DNA from: Cyanobacteria bacterium Co-bin13
GTDB lineage: Bacteria; Cyanobacteriota; Cyanobacteriia; Phormidesmidales; Phormidesmidaceae
DNA: 29,656 nt
Assembly: GCA_014534385.1 (NCBI GenBank)
Contig: JACVRP010000002.1
Location: 1-29,656, forward strand
Direction of reading: 5' to 3'
In this document: in pieces, positions 23,776 through 29,656 of the stretch
How the letters are laid out: every line of letters begins with the position of its first letter
Numbering within the stretch: the first letter of the stretch is position 1
Notes under the pieces: model-generated
Database searches by the model: none
What the model was told of the DNA's origin: nothing
Seen by the model: the letters and a program-made list of their open reading frames with translations, nothing else
Translations under genes and position numbers: made by a program

Positions 23776-24222
23776 TTAAGCCTGCTCCCAAAGCTGGCGA
23801 ATCTCTCCTGGAAGCCGCTCAGCAATTTCCTGATTCCGCTCTTCAGGTAGGATTTCTTTCGTAGCTGAGAACACAGCCCCTGCAACTTCTTCGGGAGGAA
23901 TTCCTTCTGGTAAAGCCCCCTCCTGTTTTAGGCGCAGCATAAAAGTCCCCGGCTTAATGTGCAAATCTTGCGCGGGACTGATTCGGCTGAAAAAAGCAAC
24001 CATCACGTTGGGATCTTGCCAAAGATCTACGACATCCTGCTCAGATTCAGGTGCTCTTTCCTTGAGGTCTTCTTCAATTTGGTTACTGGTTTTGTTTAAC
24101 ATCATGTCCCGCAAAATTCGGAACACTATGTTGGTTGCCCGCTCAGCGTCGTAAACCGTTTCCAAGCTGCTCCGTTCTATTACCTTGTCAAGAAATGACT
24201 GCTGTTGTGCTTGCCCTGTCAT
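23776..24222 (-). CDS. DUF2267-domain protein
   Basis: This 148-residue protein looks like a DUF2267 family member, a soluble all-helical protein of unknown function widespread in cyanobacteria and actinobacteria. SFLDKVIERSSLETVYDAERATNIVFRILRDMM at residues 9-41 matches the first helical repeat. A second repeat near 106-145 reads PPEEVAGAVFSATKEILPEERNQEIAERLPGEIRQLW. There is no signal peptide or membrane segment. It ends 17 nt from the convergent SnoaL-like gene. An 8-bp inverted repeat (TTAGCTCA at 24258-24265, TGAGCTAA at 24274-24281) lies about 40 nt upstream of its start and could be a regulator site. Assignment is by pattern, with moderate certainty. Confidence 0.8.
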   Translation of the reverse strand: MTGQAQQQSFLDKVIERSSLETVYDAERATNIVFRILRDMMLNKTSNQIEEDLKERAPESEQDVVDLWQDPNVMVAFFSRISPAQDLHIKPGTFMLRLKQEGALPEGIPPEEVAGAVFSATKEILPEERNQEIAERLPGEIRQLWEQA

Positions 24223-24580
24223 AATATCTCGCTACAGTTTCAAAAAAAATAACCAGGTTAGCTCATCTTTCTGTGAGCTAATCGGTAAGTTTCTCCCTAT
24301 ATGTTGCAAACTGTAAAGGAGTGCTCCATCGTTCCTTTGACAGAGTTGCCTGGAGTTATTTTCTGAACCCAAAAGCGGGCTTATCTGAAGCGGCTTGATA
24401 GTTTAAATTGAGAACAAGCAGGCTCGACTTCGAATGCTTCTAAGCTTTCAGTCAAAGGTTGTTAACCCATAGCAGTCTCTGCCCTTTAATGAGACCTCTG
24501 CCAATTCTTTTTCAGAGTGCATTGCTGGATTTACGGGATAATAGCAGTCCAACCCATCTGTTCATACCCGCTTAGCAAGA
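24223..24580. other. Divergent intergenic region
   Basis: No gene is convincing here. It separates the minus-strand DUF2267 gene from the plus-strand membrane protein gene. It holds the perfect 8-bp inverted repeat at 24258-24281 and is more A+T-rich than its surroundings. An ORF from 24517 overlaps the next gene in another frame and has no family resemblance. Confidence 0.5.
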
Positions 24581-24904
24581 ATGAGAAAAACCATTTTTAC
24601 CCTGATCAAAAGGCTCTCCACAGTGCTTATTCCCAGCGCCGTGGGACTAGAAGGCTGGGCCCTTTACGCCATGCTGACAGGTCATGCCCTACCAGGCTTT
24701 TTGATTCCGGTGCTGTGGTTCGGCGGCTTTGCCCTCAGCGTGCATCTGGTGGAGGGGGTGATTGCAGCGGCATATGCCACGACCAAGCTGGAAGACCCTG
24801 TGCGCTGGGGTTCCTACACTTTTTTAGTGGGGACGGTGGGGCTGCTGGAGCTGTTTGAGGTGGGACAGTCTGAGGCAGAGCGCGAGCCGCTTGAGACGCC
24901 CTGA
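24581..24904 (+). CDS. Small integral membrane protein, function unknown
   Basis: This 107-residue protein has three hydrophobic stretches: about 13-32 (VLIPSAVGLEGWALYAMLTG), 38-65 (PGFLIPVLWFGGFALSVHLVEGVIAAAY) and 75-92 (WGSYTFLVGTVGLLELFE). A basic N-terminus (MRKTIFTLIKR) suggests it is inside. The C-terminal tail is acidic. I do not recognise a named family; similar small multi-pass proteins are conserved in cyanobacteria and other bacteria. No strong ribosome-binding site precedes the ATG. The next plus-strand feature is the possible small RNA at about 25077. Confidence 0.7.
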   Translation: MRKTIFTLIKRLSTVLIPSAVGLEGWALYAMLTGHALPGFLIPVLWFGGFALSVHLVEGVIAAAYATTKLEDPVRWGSYTFLVGTVGLLELFEVGQSEAEREPLETP

Positions 24905-24918
24905 CGGTGTCTGCGCCC

Positions 24919-25073
24919 TTCAAAAAAATACTCAAACTTGCCAATCTGATTGCTGCGATCGCACGCATCTACCCTAGGAGATCGGCTCCTTGGTACGAAA
25001 ACTTTGCAGCAGATGCAAAAAAAGAGAAGGATTTGTGAATCCGATCGCTGCGATCGCACGTACTTATATTAGG
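24919..25073 (+). repeat. Diverged 60-nt direct duplication with HIP1 cores
   Basis: 24919-24978 and 25014-25073 align without gaps over 60 bases at roughly 70 percent identity. Shared blocks are CAAAAAAA near the start, then AATC, a central GCTGCGATCGCACG of 14 identical bases, and a terminal TAGG. The offset is 95 nt. Part of the match is the HIP1 octamer, but the flanks also agree. Confidence 0.45.
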
Positions 25074-25076
25074 GCC

Positions 25077-25224
25077 TGCCTAGAAAGAGGGTTGTTGGGT
25101 TGGAAATTGCTTGAAAGCAGCAGATGACCCGCCTCCTTTCGGCAAATCCATGTCTGAGCAGGTCTGGGTCAATTAGTTCAAGCCAGAATGGGTAGCCCTG
25201 GACGTCATCCGCCAGGGCTTTTTT
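25077..25224 (+). ncRNA. Candidate small RNA of about 150 nt
   Basis: TATATT at 25065-25070 could be a -10, giving a start near 25077. The transcript would end at the strong terminator at 25195-25224. Inside are TGCT-TGAA-AGCA and a longer-range TGACCC/GGGTCA pair. No ORF with a start signal is evident, and the preceding gene stops about 290 nt before the terminator. It does not match tmRNA, RNase P or SRP RNA by eye. No -35 is visible; a long 3' UTR of the gene at 24581 is the alternative. Confidence 0.3.
25195..25224 (+). terminator. Strong intrinsic terminator
   Basis: GCCCTGG (25195-25201) pairs with CCAGGGC (25212-25218) around a 10-nt loop, followed directly by six T (25219-25224). The T-tract fixes the plus orientation. 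It lies about 290 nt after the nearest plus-strand stop codon. Confidence 0.85.
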
Positions 25225-25257
25225 CTTCCCAGCTTATGGAACAGGCTACGGATCACC

Positions 25258-25755
25258 CTAACTCTGCAAATCTTGCTCGGCAGCATTCAAAAACAGCAGC
25301 ACAACGCCCACACAGCCAATGAAGCGAAAGGCGGGCTGCTGACCGTTCCAGACCTCAGACTGCCACATAGTAAACCATTCGCCGCCCACCACCATAAAGC
25401 CGACAAACCAAAACAAAAAGGCCAGGGTAAGCCCTGCGATCGCAACGCCCTTGGCCCGATCAAATACTTTGGCGGGTTCGCTCACCGCCCGCAGCAGTTG
25501 GACTGCTCCCACCAGGCAGAGAATTGCGATCGCAGCTTCTGTCGAAATCAACATCGCGTAGGCGATCCAATGGGCGGTAGGAGCCGTGATTGCTCGCCAC
25601 AACAGCTGATTGTCGGGAAAGGTCGTGTCCATGCTCATCACGTGCTGGATGTAGAGAAAGTTTGACTGCCGATCTTGAAGATTGTTGACGGTAATTGCCA
25701 ACGCCAGCACGCCAATCGCCGCTACCAGGGCAATTTTAGAAACTCGAACGACCAT
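25258..25755 (-). CDS. DUF2165-family small integral membrane protein
   Basis: From ATG 25755 this is a 165-residue protein with four hydrophobic segments, the normal form of DUF2165. Visible family features are ALAITVNNLQDRQSN between helices 1 and 2, MSMDTTFPDN in the first loop, GVAIAGLTLAFLFWFVGFMVVGGEWFTMWQS in the third, and a last helix RFIGCVGVVLLFLNAAE. The frame stays open upstream to 25923 in unrelated sequence that overlaps the helicase gene; a strong AGGAG at 25763-25767, seven bases before ATG 25755, fixes the start. It is divergent from the helicase gene 57 nt away. Function is unknown; the position in the inner membrane is inferred. Confidence 0.88.
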   Translation of the reverse strand: MVVRVSKIALVAAIGVLALAITVNNLQDRQSNFLYIQHVMSMDTTFPDNQLLWRAITAPTAHWIAYAMLISTEAAIAILCLVGAVQLLRAVSEPAKVFDRAKGVAIAGLTLAFLFWFVGFMVVGGEWFTMWQSEVWNGQQPAFRFIGCVGVVLLFLNAAEQDLQS

Positions 25756-25762
25756 TCCCGCT

Positions 25763-25767
25763 CTCCT
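25763..25767 (-). promoter_or_regulatory. Ribosome-binding site of the DUF2165 gene
   Basis: AGGAG reads on the minus strand seven bases before ATG 25755. It decides that start against several upstream in-frame ATG codons, including 25770 which overlaps it. Confidence 0.7.
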
Positions 25768-25812
25768 CATCAAGTACATGCGAACCACTGTGGAAGGCAC
25801 TATGCTTAAGTC

Positions 25813-27159
25813 ATGGAGCCAGCCCATTTCCTGACGCCAGCCATTCCCCCTGCCACCTCGGAGGACATTCCAGAGGTGCTGCCCGGCGTGCCGCTCACCC
25901 AGGAGCAGTGGGTGACCCTGCAAGCATTAGAGCAGTTTGTCAGCAGCGACGAAAAGCTCTACCTGCTCACCGGCTATGCGGGCACCGGCAAAACCACGCT
26001 GCTCCAGGTGCTGCTCAACCGTCTGCGGCAGCAGCGCGACCGCCGCAAAGTCGTGCTCACTGCCTTTAGCAACAAGGCCACTAAAGTCTTGTACCGCATG
26101 GCTAGCTTCTGGGGGCTAGATATCGACTGTATGACCTGCTGCCAGCTTTTGGCCCTCAAGCCTGTGATCGACGAGCAGACAGGCAAACAGTTTTTTCAGT
26201 CGGACCGCAAGCAGGCCAGCCAGATCGACCGTTTTCGCCTGGTGATTGTGGATGAGTGCTCCATGATCAACCAGGAAATGTGGGAGCTGCTGGTCAATGC
26301 CGTTTCCACGCTGCACAGCCGCACCCAGATCCTGTTTGTGGGCGATGCGGCTCAGCTCCCCCCAGTGGGTGAACCGGAGTCTCCCTGCTTTCGCCAAGTC
26401 TTCCAGCGCTCAGACCTGACTGAGGTGGTGCGCTACGGCGGTGCCATTGGTGTGCTGGCCGAAGACATTCGGCGCAACCTGGAGCGCGATGGGTTTCCAA
26501 AATTTGGGACGGATGCAAACTGCGATCGCACCGAGGGCTGCTTTGTCATTCGCCGCCGCCCCCAGTGGGAAGCGCTCATGCTCAAAGCTTTCACCAGCAA
26601 GGCCTACCAGAAAAACCCCGACCAGGTGCGAGCTTTGGCTTACACCAACCGCCGCGTCAACCAGCTCAACCAAAAAATCCGCTCTGCCATCTACGGGGCC
26701 ACCGTCGAACGCTTTGTGCCAGGAGAGCGGCTGATTGCCATCAACCCCTGCCTGGAAGACGAAGCCGTTGTGCTGCCGACCTCCGCCGAATGCGAAGTGA
26801 TAGAAGCCGCCGCAGGCTATTCTGGCTCCTGGCCTGTGTGGTTTTTGGAGGTCGAAACTGAGGAGCGAGAACAGCGGCTGCTGCGGGTGCTCCACGAAAC
26901 CGGTCTGCCCGAGTATCGGCTGAAGCTCGACGCCTTTGCCAAGGAGAAGCGCTGGACTGAATTTTGGGAACTCAAGCAGCTCTTTCATGAGGTGGACTAC
27001 GCCTACAGCCTGACGATTCACAAAAGCCAGGGCTCGACCTTTCAAGATGTGTTTGTCGATGTGCCGTCGATGGCTGCCAACCGCAACGTTATCGAACGCA
27101 ACCAGCTCTGCTACGTCGCATTCACCCGCGCCGCCAAGCGGCTATTTATCTATCAGTAA
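25813..27159 (+). CDS. SF1B helicase, RecD/Dda-like
   Basis: This 448-residue protein is a superfamily 1B DNA helicase of the RecD2/Dda type, expected to move 5' to 3' on single-stranded DNA using ATP. Motif I is GYAGTGKTT (54-62), motif II VDECSM with D147-E148, motif III GDAAQLPPVGE (178-187), and the C-terminal UvrD_C_2 region has YSLTIHKSQGSTF and CYVAFTRAAKRLF near 395-445. Length is close to phage T4 Dda and much shorter than RecD2, with no long N-terminal domain. Related stand-alone helicases are widespread in cyanobacteria. It is divergent from the DUF2165 gene. After the stop, inverted repeats at 27227-27285 may end the transcript. The precise role, whether repair or replication restart, cannot be read from sequence. 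Confidence 0.92.
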   Translation: MEPAHFLTPAIPPATSEDIPEVLPGVPLTQEQWVTLQALEQFVSSDEKLYLLTGYAGTGKTTLLQVLLNRLRQQRDRRKVVLTAFSNKATKVLYRMASFWGLDIDCMTCCQLLALKPVIDEQTGKQFFQSDRKQASQIDRFRLVIVDECSMINQEMWELLVNAVSTLHSRTQILFVGDAAQLPPVGEPESPCFRQVFQRSDLTEVVRYGGAIGVLAEDIRRNLERDGFPKFGTDANCDRTEGCFVIRRRPQWEALMLKAFTSKAYQKNPDQVRALAYTNRRVNQLNQKIRSAIYGATVERFVPGERLIAINPCLEDEAVVLPTSAECEVIEAAAGYSGSWPVWFLEVETEEREQRLLRVLHETGLPEYRLKLDAFAKEKRWTEFWELKQLFHEVDYAYSLTIHKSQGSTFQDVFVDVPSMAANRNVIERNQLCYVAFTRAAKRLFIYQ

Positions 27160-27420
27160 GTATTGTCTGTAACGATTGCACTGGATGCTTGATGGATGTT
27201 TTGCAGCTAACAAAGTGCTGCGTAAGTGGGAGATTATGCTTAAAAATCCTATGGCAATAGTTCTCCCATGATAATCTTCCCATAGCTGCCGTTACCGCAC
27301 TTAAATTAAGACATGTATTTTAGTCGGCTCTCCCAGGAATCTCTAAGACATATATCCTAGTCAAATCCAAACGGTTTTCTGAGCTTCTCCTGACGCAGTG
27401 ATTAAAACCCAGGTTCTCTT
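27160..27420. other. A+T-rich leader region with inverted and direct repeats
   Basis: No ORF. TGGGAGA (27227-27233) can pair with TCTCCCA (27262-27268), while GGGAGATTAT (27228-27237) can instead pair, with one bulge, with ATAATCTTCCC (27271-27281); CTATGG (27249-27254) matches CCATAG (27280-27285). These exclusive foldings could be a terminator of the helicase gene or a leader switch. CTTAAATTAAG (27300-27310) is a short palindrome. A 19-base direct repeat follows at 27307-27362. Confidence 0.5.
27307..27362 (+). repeat. 19-base direct repeat upstream of the EAD-PstS-like gene
   Basis: TAAGACATGTATTTTAGTC (27307-27325) and TAAGACATATATCCTAGTC (27344-27362) agree at 16 of 19 positions and begin 37 nt apart. 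They end about 58 nt before the ATG at 27421. The arrangement fits a regulator binding two sites on nearly the same face of the helix; no regulator is named. Confidence 0.5.
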
Positions 27421-28767
27421 ATGACTTTATCGACGACTGAGCGGCTTCATCTCATTCGAACCCTTAACAAGTTACCTAAGAGCCTATTTTCAGAAATCCT
27501 ATTTGCCATTAATCCTCCATCGGGAACAGTTTCAGGCAGTGCAGCACCTCAGGCTATTCGTACTGCTGAACTCTTAGAATGGGTTGAAAGTCCTGTTGGA
27601 CCAGGGTTGCCTGCTCTTAAAGCCGTTTTGGAACATTATCAAGTAGAGTCTTCAGAAACTGTTAATCCAACCAAGCATCCAGAGCCGCCAACGAGTTCTC
27701 AGTCAAACGAAAACAAAGCCACACATAGCGCCACTGAAACACTTAAATTTCAAACGTTCTTCAGCCGAAAAAGAGTTGTTTTTGGAGCAGTAGGACTAAG
27801 CTCGATTTTGGTTGCGGGAGGGATTTTCGCAACACAATTTGTTAGATCTGAAGATACCCACAGCCCAGTTGTCCCTTCTCCAGCTGAAGGAGGTGAGGTA
27901 TACCAAAAAATTCAATCTAGCTTGGATAAACCTCTTGATCCACTTTATGCTTTTGAAAAGCTTGATGAAAATATTGAAAAACTAGCTGCTGACGGAAGTG
28001 TTTCTGCTGTTTCCTTAATGCGTGAGCTGCAGCGGAGTTTTTCAGGTTTTCCGGTGATTTATGGAGTTAACAATACTACTCCACAGGGTTCTAATGAAGG
28101 GATTAAAAGATTGTCGGAAGGTTCCATTCAGGTAGCTATAAGTTCGCGCCCCTTAGAGGAGGAAGAGCAGAACCAGAAAGATTTACGTAGCCTTCCAATC
28201 GGCAAGGACGCTATTGCAGTTGTTGTGCACAAAGACAATCCAATTTCGGGGTTGACAACCGATCAACTACGTAGAATCTACACGTGCAGAATTACGGATT
28301 GGATTGATGTGGGATGGACAAGTGAAAAAGCTGGAGAGGATTACTTAGGAATAAATGTCTTCAATCGAAATCCTAGCAGCGGTACTTATGAGGTTTTCCG
28401 GCAGGCAATTCTTTCAGAAGATGAAAAATTTTGCGGAGACAATCAACAGCAAAGTGGCTCTAGCTTTGTAACTTGGCAGAGAGATGAGACAACTCCAGTT
28501 TTGAAGGAGTTAGGCAAATTTGGCATATATTACACTAGTTTAAATCATGTCGTTGATAACAAAAGTTTGAGGATTCTACCAATCGATGGCGTGTCTCCTA
28601 ATGCAGAGACTGTACTTAATGGTGAATATAAACTTACGAGAGATTTATACGTAGTTGCCAAAGAGAGAACATACCCAGAAGTAATTGAATTCATTAGATT
28701 TGTTATTTCTCCCGAAGGCCAAAACATCGTGCGGCAGTACCACATTCCTATCTATAACCTTGAATAA
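27421..28767 (+). CDS. EAD-like domain, membrane helix and PstS-like binding domain fusion
   Basis: This 448-residue protein combines three parts. Residues 6-75 resemble the effector-associated domains (EADs) of cyanobacterial NACHT, TIR and caspase-like conflict proteins: LPKSLFSEILFAINPP, then AAPQAIRTAELLEWVESPVGPGL. A Ser/Thr/Pro-rich linker leads to one membrane helix (about 119-140) preceded by RKR, so the EAD should be cytoplasmic. Residues 190-448 look like a PstS-family phosphate-binding domain, predicted to be outside: ISSRPL (240-245), KDAIAVVVHKDNPISGLTTDQLRRIY, the anion-binding R316-NPSSGT322, and FVISPEGQNIVRQYHIPIY at the end. There is no signal peptide. No pst transporter or effector gene is adjacent. 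The gene is visibly more A+T-rich than its neighbours, suggesting transfer. Ligand binding and partner recruitment are inferences; the EAD subfamily is not assigned. Confidence 0.85.
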   Translation: MTLSTTERLHLIRTLNKLPKSLFSEILFAINPPSGTVSGSAAPQAIRTAELLEWVESPVGPGLPALKAVLEHYQVESSETVNPTKHPEPPTSSQSNENKATHSATETLKFQTFFSRKRVVFGAVGLSSILVAGGIFATQFVRSEDTHSPVVPSPAEGGEVYQKIQSSLDKPLDPLYAFEKLDENIEKLAADGSVSAVSLMRELQRSFSGFPVIYGVNNTTPQGSNEGIKRLSEGSIQVAISSRPLEEEEQNQKDLRSLPIGKDAIAVVVHKDNPISGLTTDQLRRIYTCRITDWIDVGWTSEKAGEDYLGINVFNRNPSSGTYEVFRQAILSEDEKFCGDNQQQSGSSFVTWQRDETTPVLKELGKFGIYYTSLNHVVDNKSLRILPIDGVSPNAETVLNGEYKLTRDLYVVAKERTYPEVIEFIRFVISPEGQNIVRQYHIPIYNLE

Positions 28768-28784
28768 GTAGATGGCCCTAATTA

Positions 28785-28860
28785 GTCATTGCGAGCGAAG
28801 CGCGGCAATCTCCTTGTGGTAGCCGCTTTACAGGGATTGCTTCGCTTTGCTCGCAACGAC
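28785..28860. repeat. Palindromic interspersed repeat (CATTGCGAGCGAAGCG type)
   Basis: Arms of 28 nt at 28785-28812 and 28833-28860 are inverted with five mismatches, starting GTCATTGCGAGCGAAG and ending TTTGCTCGCAACGAC. This class of palindrome occurs in many unrelated bacteria as an extragenic repeat. It starts 17 nt after the stop at 28767 and may act as a terminator. Confidence 0.7.
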
Positions 28861-28992
28861 AGCGACGTTTAATTTAGGTCATGTACTTAGTAGGAGCAGA
28901 CTTTTTTGCTTGTACTGCTGGAACCTTCTCAAACTGCTTGGCTAAGTTAAGCTATAGCTGTAACTGTACTTCAGTCATGAGAGGTCAGTCCG

Positions 28993-29313
28993 ATGAAGCG
29001 ATTTATCGTAGTGAGTTTACTGACAGCAGCAGCAATGGTGAGTCTGGCAGATTTGGGACAGGCAGGCAGTGAAGCGCCTGTAGCCGATGCCTACCCAGTT
29101 GTGGCCCAACTAGCGCTACGTGACCGCACCATCACCATCACCTCTGCCCCGGCTGGCTACCGCTACACCATTGCCGATGAAGCGGGCACAGTTTTGAGCG
29201 CTAGCCTCACTGAGGAACAGCTTGCCGACCAGCACCCCGAACTTGCAGAGGCCCTGCGGCCTGCGATCGCAGATGAGTTTTCTGAGCTGATGATGCTGGC
29301 TCCAGCGTTGTAA
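28993..29313 (+). CDS. Small secreted protein, function unknown
   Basis: This 106-residue protein begins with a typical signal peptide, MKRFIVVSLLTAAAMVSLADLGQAG (cleavage likely after about residue 24), and so should be exported. The mature part has a short strand-rich segment TITITSAPAGYRYTIADEAGTVLSASLTEEQL and then acidic helices rich in Ala, Glu and Leu. I recognise it only as the sort of small secreted protein conserved in some cyanobacteria. GAGAGG lies about 9 bases before the ATG. A longer ORF in another frame (28881-29072) overlaps its start and is rejected. Two hairpin repeats follow its stop. Confidence 0.75.
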   Translation: MKRFIVVSLLTAAAMVSLADLGQAGSEAPVADAYPVVAQLALRDRTITITSAPAGYRYTIADEAGTVLSASLTEEQLADQHPELAEALRPAIADEFSELMMLAPAL

Positions 29314-29359
29314 TACGGCGATTCTAATTTACTGAGGTGTGAGCTTTTGATCCCCCCTG

Positions 29360-29445
29360 CCCCCCTTGAAAAGGGGGGTGGTTTTAATGTGCAGAAGGAT
29401 ATTTGTAGCTTGGGCTTCTGGCCCCCCTGCCCCCTTAAAAAGGGG
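29360..29445. repeat. Two CCCCTT-AAAAGGGG hairpin repeats
   Basis: CCCCCCTT-GAA-AAGGGGGG (29360-29378) and CCCCTT-AAA-AAGGGG (29431-29445) are each preceded by CCCCCCTG, so the two copies share a core of about 20 bases. Such hairpins are abundant extragenic repeats in cyanobacteria. The first is followed by GGTTTT and may terminate the gene at 28993. Confidence 0.65.
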
Positions 29446-29524
29446 AATTACTGGCAAAGCTATCTATGAGGAAGCTGGGAGGAACGTATAACGAGCAGCT
29501 TGTACTGCTTCAAACCAGCCGCCG

Positions 29525-29656
29525 CTAAGCACTGCGGCGACGGCGACGCTTGTATTCGGACTTTTTCTTGAAGCCGACGGCTTGAGCTGCATCACTGTCT
29601 GGGCCGAACTGGCCTTTGATGGATTCCTTCATGGCTAAGACGGCGTTGTGAAAGTC
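29525..29656 (-). CDS. Partial conserved cyanobacterial protein (3' end only)
   Basis: On the minus strand the window edge opens in frame and reads 43 codons to a TAG at 29525-29527, ending KKKSEYKRRRRRSA. The last residues are strongly basic. Upstream in the fragment are a DFHNAVLAMKESI helix and GQFGPDSDAAQAVGFKK. I believe this tail belongs to a conserved cyanobacterial protein of unknown function in which a KKKSE-K-basic ending is typical. The start lies beyond the window, so length and domains cannot be judged. The M in AMKESI could be a start, but the matching residues before it suggest the gene continues. Confidence 0.7.
   Translation of the reverse strand, partial: DFHNAVLAMKESIKGQFGPDSDAAQAVGFKKKSEYKRRRRRSA

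Noticed and set aside
25813..28767. A defence island made of the helicase and the EAD-PstS-like gene
   Set aside because: The helicase is an ordinary Dda/RecD-like protein matching the host composition, and no nuclease, toxin or NTPase effector accompanies it, so only the single EAD gene is supported.
28881..29072. 63-residue ORF before the small secreted protein
   Set aside because: It overlaps in another frame the clear signal-peptide gene at 28993 and has no recognisable features.

Overview
This window is cyanobacterial chromosome. About twenty copies of the HIP1 octamer GCGATCGC are spread through coding and intergenic DNA. The gene set also points that way: an alr0857-type protein, an Npun_R2479-type HD protein, a kinase with a Cys prefix and pentapeptide repeats, deoC near recO, and a polysaccharide export set resembling those of filamentous cyanobacteria. 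Most of the window is GC-rich; a filamentous Leptolyngbya/Nodosilinea-like organism is a reasonable guess. I saw no rRNA, tRNA, CRISPR array, transposase or phage gene.

Layout. 1-485: mostly non-coding, with one doubtful small ORF. 486-6000: stress and regulation genes: an alr0857-like protein, an HD metalloprotein divergent from a TetR regulator, a small membrane protein, thioredoxin, a YfcG-like glutathione transferase, and a SpkB-like Ser/Thr kinase read convergently. An identical 20-base inverted-repeat site lies between the HD and tetR genes and again upstream of trxA. A weaker relative precedes the transferase gene. Together these suggest a small thiol/electrophile-stress regulon. 6357-13435: housekeeping pheT, then minus-strand deoC, recO, an MFS exporter and a GT4 glycosyltransferase. 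13722-20251: a plus-strand exopolysaccharide block with two GT2 transferases, a WcaF-like acetyltransferase, a Wzc-like tyrosine autokinase and a Wza-like export protein. 20294-20418: a MITE-like repeat. 20539-24222: a TetR regulator divergent from an amidase across a perfect operator palindrome, then EthD-like, SnoaL-like and DUF2267 proteins. 24581-27159: a small membrane protein, a possible small RNA ending in a strong terminator, a DUF2165 membrane protein and a Dda/RecD-like helicase. 27160-28780: an A+T-rich island with one gene. 28785-29656: repeats, a small secreted protein and the 3' end of a minus-strand gene.

The most unusual item is the gene at 27421-28767. It joins an effector-associated-domain-like N-terminus, of the type found in cyanobacterial conflict and cell-death systems, to one membrane helix and a PstS-like phosphate-binding domain predicted to lie outside the membrane. 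It looks like a membrane sensor that could recruit partners through its cytoplasmic adaptor domain, but no partner effector is visible here. Other points worth checking are the two TetR operator systems, an amidase with an altered oxyanion loop, and the orphan terminator with its possible small RNA at about 25077-25224.
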